The translations under genes were made by a program, and so were the position numbers. Under the pieces are notes generated by a model. The model worked only from the letters and a program-made list of their open reading frames with translations. It was not told where the DNA came from and made no database searches. From Chryseobacterium sp. (GTDB lineage: Bacteria > Bacteroidota > Bacteroidia > Flavobacteriales > Weeksellaceae), in NCBI RefSeq assembly GCF_019236175.1, contig NZ_JAFAJM010000007.1:62001-126000 (forward strand): 64,000 bases of DNA, in the 5' to 3' direction. How positions within the stretch are numbered: position 1 is the first letter of the stretch; every line of letters begins with the position of its first letter. Positions 44,757-52,724 of this stretch are shown here, piece after piece.

Positions 44757-46682
44757 ATGAAAAATAAGACGACTAATGCAGATAAAATTGCTGAAAATCA
44801 TATCGCAGGAGTCCAGCGTGTGGTAAAACTGGACGTTGTAATTGAAGGTAAGATTATCAAACACTTCAAACATTTCCGTCTACAGCAAAGCATACGGAAG
44901 CACCATGAATTTGAACTCACCCTCGCTCATGATACGCTGGGAGAAATACAGGATCATAACCTGGAAGATGCTCAACAGTTTCTGGGGAAACGCTTAACGG
45001 TTGTTTTCAAGTATAAAGATGCAGAAAATGAAAGTCCTGAAAGAACTTTTGTAGGATTCATCACCCAGGTGGCTTTTAGCCAGGAAAAAGCAAGTCTGGG
45101 AAGTATTGTTCTGAAAGGGAAAAGTCCCACCATCCTGCTGGATTCGGCACCCCATACCCAAAGTTTCGGTGGAGATCAGGCGGTAAATACTTCTATTATT
45201 GCAGAAAGAGTCATTAAAGAAGGACTTAGCTCAGGCAAATATGATTTTAAAGTAAATACTAAAAATACGAGCTATATCAACTATAGCGCTCAGTATAAGG
45301 AAACTCATTATAACTATCTTTCCAGACTGGCAGAAACGTATGGAGAACAGTTTTACTATGACGGAGAAGTTCTTCACTTCGGAAAACTTCCTCCGGGAGA
45401 AAAACCTATAAAGCTTACTTACGGAAGTAATGTAAGCGATATCTGTATAGCACTGAAAGCAGTTCATACAAAACCTGAGTTTTTCGGTTACAACAGTAGT
45501 AAAAATGAGAAATTATTAAGCTCTACAGCCAGTATTAAACATTTAGGGCAGCTTGCATCAAAAGCTTATGACATGAATGACGGGATCTATAAAACGAGAT
45601 CTTTAAATCCTTCGCCTGTCAATGCCAATATGTCTCTAAATGTGGATGATGCTCAGAAAAGTGCTGCAGGAAGTGCCGCAGTAGAAGTTTTTACCGTTTC
45701 GGGAAATACTACGGTTCCTTTTCTTCATCCGGGGTGTATCGCAGATATAGAAATGAGAAAGCCCAATAGTAATCAGACTTCTTATTTCACTAAACTGATG
45801 ATCACGGAAGTTTCTCATGAAGTAAATACCAGAGGGTACTACACCGGATCATTTGAAGCCATCGCAGAAGGAACGGGGTATATTCCGACACCTGAATTTG
45901 TAAATCCGCAGGCGGAGCCACAAATTGCAACCGTAATTTCCAATACGGATCCCCTGAATCAGGGAAGAATACAGGTTCAGTTTGACTGGCAGTTGCACGA
46001 TACTACTCATTTTATCAGAATGATGAGCCCCGATGCGGGAGGTACAGATGTAATCACTCAAAACAGGGGATTTGTAGCGATTCCGGAAGTTGGAGATCAG
46101 GTCATGGTAGGTTTTGAATACCATCATCCAGATTTTCCTTTTGCCATGGGAGGAATGTTTCATGGGAGTGTAGCATTGGGAGGCAGTGTCAACAATCATA
46201 TCAAATCTATTCAGACCAGAAGTGGTAATAAAGTAATCTTTAATGATGAAGAAGGCAGTATTTATATTGAAGATCCAAGCGGAAACACCTATTTCATGGA
46301 CGGAAAAGGAAATATCGCCGTTAATGCCCCGAAAGATATGACTTTCACAGCCGGTAACAATATTAAAATGACAGCTGGTCATGATATCACTTCCATTGCA
46401 GGAAACAGCATGTTTGCAACGGCCAATGTTAACATTGTATCCAATGCAGGGATCAATATGATTGATACTGCAGGAAAAGATCTCATGCAAACTGCTACAG
46501 GAAACATTCATGAATCGTCTGATATGAGAACTGAGATTTCTGAAAACGAAAGAAATATCCAGGCTAAAAAAAGTGATTCATATGCTGAAAAAGTAACCGT
46601 AGTAAGTACAAAAGAAAATATGGTACTTCAGAGTGAAAAAACCGTAAAATCCCAAAGCGGAGAACAAGGAAATTCTCATTAA
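44757..46682 (+). CDS. tssI: Type VI secretion system spike protein VgrG/TssI
   Basis: A 641-residue trimeric spike that caps the Hcp tube and carries effectors. Residues about 20-370 are the gp27-like base (for example HNYLSRLAETYGEQFYYDGE), 385-470 the OB-fold gp5-like neck (PLNQGRIQVQFDWQ, IPEVGDQVMVGFEYHHPDFP), and 475-620 a repetitive beta-helix needle with NIKMTAGHDITSIAGNSM-type strands. It ends in a Ser/Glu-rich tail with VTVVSTKENMVLQSEKTVK. That tail resembles the N-terminal module of two downstream cargo proteins. Confidence 0.94.
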   Translation: MKNKTTNADKIAENHIAGVQRVVKLDVVIEGKIIKHFKHFRLQQSIRKHHEFELTLAHDTLGEIQDHNLEDAQQFLGKRLTVVFKYKDAENESPERTFVGFITQVAFSQEKASLGSIVLKGKSPTILLDSAPHTQSFGGDQAVNTSIIAERVIKEGLSSGKYDFKVNTKNTSYINYSAQYKETHYNYLSRLAETYGEQFYYDGEVLHFGKLPPGEKPIKLTYGSNVSDICIALKAVHTKPEFFGYNSSKNEKLLSSTASIKHLGQLASKAYDMNDGIYKTRSLNPSPVNANMSLNVDDAQKSAAGSAAVEVFTVSGNTTVPFLHPGCIADIEMRKPNSNQTSYFTKLMITEVSHEVNTRGYYTGSFEAIAEGTGYIPTPEFVNPQAEPQIATVISNTDPLNQGRIQVQFDWQLHDTTHFIRMMSPDAGGTDVITQNRGFVAIPEVGDQVMVGFEYHHPDFPFAMGGMFHGSVALGGSVNNHIKSIQTRSGNKVIFNDEEGSIYIEDPSGNTYFMDGKGNIAVNAPKDMTFTAGNNIKMTAGHDITSIAGNSMFATANVNIVSNAGINMIDTAGKDLMQTATGNIHESSDMRTEISENERNIQAKKSDSYAEKVTVVSTKENMVLQSEKTVKSQSGEQGNSH

Positions 46683-46690
46683 AAAATATT

Positions 46691-46960
46691 ATGAAATTAT
46701 ATCTGATTCCTTTATTTATAAGCGCTGTTGTTATGTTAATATCTACAATAACGGTCTATAATATTGCTGAATATATTAACCCACAGGTCGCAGTTACTGA
46801 AGAAGACCAAAGGTATATGCCTTTCCATAATGTAACAGAATCTGTATTCTTTGGAATTTTAGCTGCAGTTTTAGTTTTTTATACTTCAACAAAAGCTCTG
46901 ATTCAAAGAAAAAAAAATAAATACCCGTTTGACCAGACACTAAGGGAGCAGGATTTTTAA
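46691..46960 (+). CDS. Small two-helix membrane protein in the T6SS island
   Basis: An 89-residue protein with an N-terminal helix (LYLIPLFISAVVMLISTITVY) and a second helix near residues 52-70 (VFFGILAAVLVFYTST), a short loop between them and a basic tail. It begins 8 bases after vgrG and ends 12 bases before the first cargo gene, so it is in the same transcript. It could be an accessory or immunity membrane protein; no family was recognised. Confidence 0.65.
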   Translation: MKLYLIPLFISAVVMLISTITVYNIAEYINPQVAVTEEDQRYMPFHNVTESVFFGILAAVLVFYTSTKALIQRKKNKYPFDQTLREQDF

Positions 46961-46972
46961 AAATGCTAAAAA

Positions 46973-47863
46973 ATGGCCATTATCAAGAATGCTAAAAATA
47001 TCAATATACAGGTAGCTAATAACTATACCTCCTTAAGCAAGGTTTCTCACGAGGAATCCCAGCAGGTGATTATTGAGGCCACTAAGCAGAATCTGGAATT
47101 ATCCAGCCAAAAGAAAGCAGTTTTACAAGGGTTTGGGAGAGGAGGAGCAATAAGCAGTAATGATAATGCAACCAATGAGGATTCAAAAGATGGAGGCCCA
47201 ATTATAACAATAACCAATCAAAAAGCAGGATGGGGCTACATTAAATTAATTGGAGCAGATGACAGAAAGTTAAAAGGGAATTATATAACCATAGGAATTC
47301 CTCTGTATAAAATGTTAGTTACACACTCCACTGATAAAACATTTAAGTTTGAGACTATGGTTTCAAGAGACTCCTGGATTATAAATAAAATTACAGGAAC
47401 AGATGCTGAAGTGTATAATTGTGCATTTGAACCTAAAGACAATAACGAATATGAGGGAGTCTTTATAGATGTATATCCTCATCATAATGATACCGCTGCC
47501 TATAAACTTGAACAAAATAATTCTGAAATCCTTACCTCAGAAGAACGATTCAATGATCGAAAAGAAAAAGTTTTTTCTGCAAAGAGTATAATGATACATG
47601 TAGGAGGTTATTATCATAATGAAAAGGATCCTACTTATGATAACAAGCCAAGAATAAGAGCTGGTGGGTCGCTAGGTTGTTTTGGAATTACAAACAAAGA
47701 TAATTCCCCTAAAAGTCCGTCTGATAATGAAACCAAAAACATTATTAATAAAATTAGAGAAAAATCGGATGATGATACGATTTTTGGTTATTCAAAAGTT
47801 AAAATAATAATTGAAAAAAGAAACGATGTTGAAAGAATTAAAAAAGTCACTCTTCCTTATTAG
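46973..47863 (+). CDS. Putative T6SS cargo effector 1, L,D-transpeptidase-like toxin
   Basis: A 296-residue protein without a signal peptide. Its first 57 residues (through LQGFGRGG) are nearly the same as those of the protein at 48481, followed by a different C-terminal domain. That domain has IMIHVGGYY (His209) and GGSLGCFGI (Cys236), a His...S-x-G-Cys arrangement like the active site of YkuD L,D-transpeptidases, although the spacing of 27 is longer than usual. T6SS toxins of this fold that damage peptidoglycan are known (Tlde1). A lipoprotein gene overlapping its end is the probable immunity gene. The effector role is inferred from context. Confidence 0.68.
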   Translation: MAIIKNAKNINIQVANNYTSLSKVSHEESQQVIIEATKQNLELSSQKKAVLQGFGRGGAISSNDNATNEDSKDGGPIITITNQKAGWGYIKLIGADDRKLKGNYITIGIPLYKMLVTHSTDKTFKFETMVSRDSWIINKITGTDAEVYNCAFEPKDNNEYEGVFIDVYPHHNDTAAYKLEQNNSEILTSEERFNDRKEKVFSAKSIMIHVGGYYHNEKDPTYDNKPRIRAGGSLGCFGITNKDNSPKSPSDNETKNIINKIREKSDDDTIFGYSKVKIIIEKRNDVERIKKVTLPY

Positions 47864-48251
47864 TTTTTTAGCACTGGTAAGCTGCACACAAAAAAAGGTT
47901 TTAGTAGTGAAAGGAGAGACTATTGACAATGGAATTTCCAAAGTATATTCTCCAGACTGTTATATAAAAAATATGAATCAGGAAATATTGATAAGAGAAG
48001 GCTTTTTATATAAAAATAATAGTTTAGAAAAGTACATTACGCCTCAATCAGAAAGCCTTTTAATTGACAATATAAAAGAAAATGGAAATAGCAAAGAAAC
48101 AGAGGCTTACAAAAAACTTGAATTTAAAAAAATAAGTACCCATACAGTAAAGTTATTTGATCAGCAGTATGACATTGTACGTAAAAGCGGAGATACTCTT
48201 TTTCTTTCCCAGAATATAATTATCATCGAATCGCCTAAAACTATTGATTAA
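47826..48251 (+). CDS. Lipoprotein, probable immunity protein for effector 1
   Basis: A 141-residue protein from the ATG at 47826; an earlier in-frame ATG at 47811 would place five extra residues before a normal leader. The lipobox is LALVSC. The mature part is small, polar and beta-rich, with no known family. The gene overlaps the effector gene by 38 bases. A periplasmic lipoprotein is in the right place to block a cell-wall toxin delivered by neighbouring cells. Assignment is by context only. Confidence 0.65.
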   Translation: MLKELKKSLFLISFLALVSCTQKKVLVVKGETIDNGISKVYSPDCYIKNMNQEILIREGFLYKNNSLEKYITPQSESLLIDNIKENGNSKETEAYKKLEFKKISTHTVKLFDQQYDIVRKSGDTLFLSQNIIIIESPKTID

Positions 48252-48480
48252 TTTTTCAGGCTTTTAAAGTGATAAATAATGAAAGGATAATAGGCTAACC
48301 ATTTAGGAGATTATCCATATCAATTAAAATATTTAAAAAGAATCTCATCATAAAAAATATAAAAATCAGTAGAAACAGAATAGAATAATCGCTGAAAATT
48401 CTGAACAGTGAAAAAATGACATCCTAAATAACTGCTGATTCAAATAATAATATAAAGAATATCCATTAGAACACCCCACC

Positions 48481-49467
48481 ATGGCTATACTAAAAAAAGC
48501 GAGCAATATTAACATTCAGGTTGCCAACAATTATACTTCTTTAAGCAAGGTTTCTCATGAGGAATCCGGAGAAGTAACCATTGAGGCCACCAAACAGAAC
48601 CTGGAATTATCCAGCCAGAAGAAAGCAATATTGCAGGGGTTTGGAAAAGGTGGTCAGGCTGATCCTGAAGATAAAAAAATACTGGTTGACCGTGGGGTAG
48701 TTAATAAAGGATACTGGATTAATGAAAACGGGAAAACCGTTATTGTCAACAGTAAAGGAAGGCGCGGCTATGACTGGATGTACGGTGATGCGCCTTCAGA
48801 AGAGGTTATGAAAGCTAACGGAATGTCGAAATATGATATCTTTAATGTCAACCTGACCAAATCATATCCTGAAGCCTATCTTAAAGCTGAGCTTAAAACA
48901 ACGCTGGTTGGTTTCTCTGATATAGAAGATGGTTTTGGAAAAAACGGACGGGCTATTGCCAATCATTTCTTCACAGGACAGGGACAGCCTTTTACTTTTG
49001 GCCCCGGAACCAACCCTTCCAATGAGGTAAAAGATTCGGACAGATTCAAAACGACATTCATTACCGCTTTAAAAGCCGAACTTGAAAAACGCTATAAAGA
49101 GAAAAAATATATTAATGAAAGCCCAACAAAAATTTACCAGTTTTCCACAAAACTGCCTTATTATTCCGCCGAGGAAGGGCTGAATCCCTGGGTAAACGAA
49201 ATTGCAACTTTTGTAGGAGGAATTCAGGGTTGTATTGCAAGTTATAAAGTATATGAATATCAGATCAGCAAAAAAGTGGAAATAGAAATAGACAAAGTAT
49301 CTTTCCTGGATACCTTTGGTGCCGGATGGGAAGACGGCGGAGCCGGCGGCATGAAAAAACAATGGATTCCCGGCTTAGTAGCCATGTTTTGCTTACAACA
49401 TTTTAAAAATTCGGCAGATCAATCCAAGTATCAGCCATTCACCGTAGTAATTGACATCAATTTATGA
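48481..49467 (+). CDS. Putative T6SS cargo effector 2, unknown C-terminal domain
   Basis: A 328-residue protein with the same N-terminal module as effector 1 (MAILKKASNINIQVANNYTS, VTIEATKQNLELSSQKKAIL). The C-terminal 270 residues are different and contain HFFTGQGQPFTFGPG, GGIQGCIASYKVYEYQ and a final PGLVAMFCLQHF...YQPFTVVIDI. The last part is somewhat like the end of DUF3289 proteins found next to secretion systems, but I am not sure of this. A lipoprotein gene overlaps its stop by four bases. The gap upstream (48252-48480) is AT-rich with no gene. Confidence 0.65.
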   Translation: MAILKKASNINIQVANNYTSLSKVSHEESGEVTIEATKQNLELSSQKKAILQGFGKGGQADPEDKKILVDRGVVNKGYWINENGKTVIVNSKGRRGYDWMYGDAPSEEVMKANGMSKYDIFNVNLTKSYPEAYLKAELKTTLVGFSDIEDGFGKNGRAIANHFFTGQGQPFTFGPGTNPSNEVKDSDRFKTTFITALKAELEKRYKEKKYINESPTKIYQFSTKLPYYSAEEGLNPWVNEIATFVGGIQGCIASYKVYEYQISKKVEIEIDKVSFLDTFGAGWEDGGAGGMKKQWIPGLVAMFCLQHFKNSADQSKYQPFTVVIDINL

Positions 49468-50129
49468 GACCTTATTTTTTAGCTATATTATTATTAATCA
49501 ACCTTACTTCATGTATGAAACATCCTTCTGTACAAAACATGGACATAAAATATACATCCATCAATGATGTATACGGCAACTACGTATTCAATTTTAAAGA
49601 TAGTACCGACGGAATTAAAAAAATCAATGATTTTGCAGAAAAAGATATCCAGGATTCCAAAAAAGTATCGGATTCTATTAACAGCCATATAGCCAGCCTG
49701 CAAAAAGAAGTAGCTGAAAAATACCTGAAAGGTCAGAGTCTTCCGACCTCAGCCACTAATGTTATTTTTTACAAAGCTCCAGGAGATATCAGCGGAGAGC
49801 CCAAAACAAATGATATACTTATTGAATATGAGCTGGATGAAGATAATTTTAAAATAAAAAAATTAAATATCCCCAACACCAAAACCAAGGGTGAAATTTC
49901 AGCCACCACTGCCCGTAAAACTCCGCAATCCGGAATGATCACCATTTCCGGATCAACAATAACTTTACAGGCTCTGAAGTCTGTTATCCGTCAGATCAAT
50001 GAAGCAGGCTATCAGCTTCATTCGGATCAATATACATACTCCATCAACGGAGATAAAGGCCAGCAATTGATGGCTGTACTTTACGAGCAGAAAGGAAAAT
50101 ATCTCAGATTGAGTTTTAATAAAAAATAG
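49464..50129 (+). CDS. Lipoprotein, probable immunity protein for effector 2
   Basis: A 221-residue lipoprotein with lipobox LINLTSC (Cys17). It has a helical, charged middle part (SKKVSDSINSHIASLQKEVA) and a beta-rich end. The start overlaps the effector 2 stop (ATGA), so both are made together. No known family; immunity is inferred from position and localisation. Confidence 0.65.
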   Translation: MRPYFLAILLLINLTSCMKHPSVQNMDIKYTSINDVYGNYVFNFKDSTDGIKKINDFAEKDIQDSKKVSDSINSHIASLQKEVAEKYLKGQSLPTSATNVIFYKAPGDISGEPKTNDILIEYELDEDNFKIKKLNIPNTKTKGEISATTARKTPQSGMITISGSTITLQALKSVIRQINEAGYQLHSDQYTYSINGDKGQQLMAVLYEQKGKYLRLSFNKK

Positions 50130-50158
50130 CCAAGTCTCACCCCAAATTAATATGATAT

Positions 50159-51469
50159 ATGCCAGGAGTAGAATTTGACAAAAAAAAAGACACCCAACGT
50201 AAAGGCATAGAGCCTACACAGGTGAAAAGCATCAAGCTTATGACAGCCCTGGAAAAAGGTTCCGATAATGATGGTACAGGAAAGAACTTTAACCAGGAAG
50301 GAGCTGTATTCGGAAAAACATATAAATTCAGAGTAGAAGGCTACACAAACCTTCCGCCTCAGGATAAAAAAAAGATCAAATGGAAATATAAATACCATAG
50401 CATCTCAAAAAACAAATGGATAGAACATAATTCTACCATAACAGGTGAAGAGTACAATCTTTTTCTGAATGAAAAAGACATCTGCGGAAGAATGATTCAT
50501 ATCATGGCTTATATTAATGATGAAGAATCGGAAGGATATCTTAAAGTATGGCATCATAACAGATTTAGATTTTTTGACCGGAAACTGGTAGAGAAACAAG
50601 CCGAAGAAAGAGCTAAAGATCCGTGGAAAATAAAACAGGCCAGCAGCTCATTATGCGGAATGGCCTCCCTTTATAATGCCCTCATTAAAAGAGACTCCAA
50701 ACGTTATCTGAAAATTGTTAAAGATTTACTGAGAACCGGAGAATGTACACTTGACAGCTATACGATTGCTCCGCATCCGGAAGCTCTTGAAATGTATGAC
50801 ACACATCCTAAAAGGAGCCAGGACTACAGAGGAATGGGAATGTTTGAAGTAGACTGGATGGTTTTAGCCACTACCCGAAGTAAAGAAAGTCTTCCCAAAT
50901 TGATTTACAAAGGAAAAGAAAGCGGTAAATTAGATATGCTGAAAGCGGTGAACTGGCCGGATATGCTGACGAGAATGGGCAAGCAGGTGGGCGGATTCAG
51001 TAATTCCACAGCACATGGTCTCAGCTATACAAGCATCAATGATAAGAAAACAATAATAGGCGGAAGAGTTCATGATTATTTTTCAAATAGTGATCTGAGA
51101 GAATTATTACAAATAGACAGTCTCCATCAAAAAGGACATCATATCCTTATGATGATAGATGCGGATATGATCAGTAACGAAGTAAGCTACAATTCACTGG
51201 TTGATGTTTTCAATGATTCACACTGGGTTGTATATGAAGGGGATCTTGCTTTTTATGATTCAGATAAAAATATAACATCGGATCTGGATAAAGCGGCAAC
51301 AGTAAGTTTTAAGATATTCACCTGGGGACGTGATCCCCAATCAGGAAAATATACTAATGCTGCAGGCAAAATCGATTTGGATTTAAATGTAGAGGCTATG
51401 ATTAAAAAACCAGGATTAAATATTAAAGCTTTTAAAAGTAATTACTATGGGTATATTGAAATGTATTAG
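50159..51469 (+). CDS. Putative T6SS cargo effector 3, papain-like cysteine protease domain
   Basis: A 436-residue protein without a signal peptide. Residues about 20-135 look like a beta-sandwich domain (KTYKFRVEGYTNLPPQDKKK). The C-terminal domain has KQASSSLCGMASLYNAL, with Gln160 six residues before Cys166, the same spacing as the oxyanion Gln and nucleophile Cys of papain. Later come NDSHWVVYEG (His355) and FKIFTWGRD. This Q-C-H-WG order points to a papain-fold cysteine protease or amidase. A lipoprotein gene overlaps its end by 23 bases. It lacks the N-terminal module of effectors 1 and 2. Substrate unknown; cell-wall peptides or proteins are possible. Confidence 0.65.
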   Translation: MPGVEFDKKKDTQRKGIEPTQVKSIKLMTALEKGSDNDGTGKNFNQEGAVFGKTYKFRVEGYTNLPPQDKKKIKWKYKYHSISKNKWIEHNSTITGEEYNLFLNEKDICGRMIHIMAYINDEESEGYLKVWHHNRFRFFDRKLVEKQAEERAKDPWKIKQASSSLCGMASLYNALIKRDSKRYLKIVKDLLRTGECTLDSYTIAPHPEALEMYDTHPKRSQDYRGMGMFEVDWMVLATTRSKESLPKLIYKGKESGKLDMLKAVNWPDMLTRMGKQVGGFSNSTAHGLSYTSINDKKTIIGGRVHDYFSNSDLRELLQIDSLHQKGHHILMMIDADMISNEVSYNSLVDVFNDSHWVVYEGDLAFYDSDKNITSDLDKAATVSFKIFTWGRDPQSGKYTNAAGKIDLDLNVEAMIKKPGLNIKAFKSNYYGYIEMY

Positions 51470-51884
51470 TTATAAAATTTTTGTTCTTTTTTTTATTTCA
51501 TTCATGTTTACAGCGTGTTCACAGGAAAGGCATCTTAAAAATCAGATTTATGTTTATGACTGGAACGAAAAAAATCCGATCAAAACTGTTTCATTAACGG
51601 AAATAAAAGATGGTAAAAAAATTAAAGTATACCAGAAAAATGTGGACATAAAAAAACAATATGACAGTCTGAACAAAACAAATTATTTCATGCTTGTTTT
51701 TAAAGATGCCGTTCAGTTTCAGATCAACAGCAGTTATGAATTGAAAATCAATGCTTCATTATACAAAATCACTAATTTTAAAATGATGTCCAAGTCTCAG
51801 GGAGGTGATATTATGTATACTATTAATAATGAACCACAAGAAATAGGAGATGATAATATTATAAAAATACAAGCTGCTGACTAA
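51447..51884 (+). CDS. Lipoprotein, probable immunity protein for effector 3
   Basis: A 145-residue protein with a membrane leader and lipobox FMFTAC (Cys24). The mature part is polar and beta-rich (KTVSLTEIKDGKKIKVYQ). It overlaps effector 3 by 23 bases in another frame. No family was recognised. The immunity role follows the same pattern as the two pairs upstream. Confidence 0.63.
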   Translation: MGILKCISYKIFVLFFISFMFTACSQERHLKNQIYVYDWNEKNPIKTVSLTEIKDGKKIKVYQKNVDIKKQYDSLNKTNYFMLVFKDAVQFQINSSYELKINASLYKITNFKMMSKSQGGDIMYTINNEPQEIGDDNIIKIQAAD

Positions 51885-51916
51885 CCTTTTAGACAACTTA
51901 AAATAAAAAACTTAAC

Positions 51917-52720
51917 ATGACCTCATCACTACCAGATCTGTTTCCTACTTCGACCTATTGGGTACAGGATCAGTGTACCCTCAAAATAGGTAAAGAGCAG
52001 TATGATGCAAAGCTCTCCTATACTTTATACATAGAACAGGGAAAGAAAGACAGTGATGAAATGATCATCAACAGAACGAATTTAAAAGTCAGTGATCAGG
52101 AAATAGATACCAAATTTCTCGAAGTGGCCAACAGCTATATGGAAGCTTTGTTTCCACTGATCTGTACGATAGAAAAGTACAGTCTTTCCATTCAGAATAT
52201 TGATGAGATCAGGAAACGGATTCAAAAAACAGATGTAGCCATTCATGATATCTATAGCGGAGATGGTATCGACCACATCCAGGCTCAGTTCTTTGAAGCA
52301 ATACAAACAGATGAAAAACTGCTTCACTTTATCAGACAGCTTCATTTTATGAAAATCCTGGAATATGGTCTTCAGAAATTCAACCCTAAGAGACCCTATG
52401 AAACCTCCTGGAAAGTACTGCCCATAGGAACTGCCGACTGGATAGGAGAAACCCGGTATCAGAAAGAACAAAATACCCTGTCTTTTGAACCGAAAATCGA
52501 TAATGCCCAGGATATGATGAATGACATTATCAGATATATCCATAAACATGATTATCACGTCAGCTTTGACGAAGAGACTCTTCCACTCTATGCAGACTTT
52601 CAGCATAACATCAGCTACACCGGCAAAACCGGCAGAATGAAAAAAGCGGAAACCCATGTATGTATAGAAACAGAAGATAAATTTTATTACCAACACAGTA
52701 TCACCATCGAAACAAAATAA
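51917..52720 (+). CDS. Hypothetical protein, possible adaptor for the PAAR-like effector
   Basis: A 267-residue soluble protein with no signal peptide and no recognised family. It is mixed alpha/beta with an N-terminal strand-rich part (YWVQDQCTLKIGKEQYDAKL), a central helical stretch and a C-terminal strand pattern (THVCIETEDKFYYQHSI). It ends 4 bases before the PAAR-like gene. Cytosolic adaptors (for example DUF1795, DUF2169 and DUF4123 proteins) are often encoded immediately before PAAR or VgrG cargo genes in other T6SS, so a loading role is plausible; it is not similar to those families by eye. Confidence 0.6.
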   Translation: MTSSLPDLFPTSTYWVQDQCTLKIGKEQYDAKLSYTLYIEQGKKDSDEMIINRTNLKVSDQEIDTKFLEVANSYMEALFPLICTIEKYSLSIQNIDEIRKRIQKTDVAIHDIYSGDGIDHIQAQFFEAIQTDEKLLHFIRQLHFMKILEYGLQKFNPKRPYETSWKVLPIGTADWIGETRYQKEQNTLSFEPKIDNAQDMMNDIIRYIHKHDYHVSFDEETLPLYADFQHNISYTGKTGRMKKAETHVCIETEDKFYYQHSITIETK

Positions 52721-52724
52721 GAAT

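Noticed and set aside
45849..46511. Long minus-strand open frame (220 codons) inside vgrG
   Set aside because: It is antisense to a well-supported VgrG coding sequence and gives a Cys/His-rich protein without any domain or start context.
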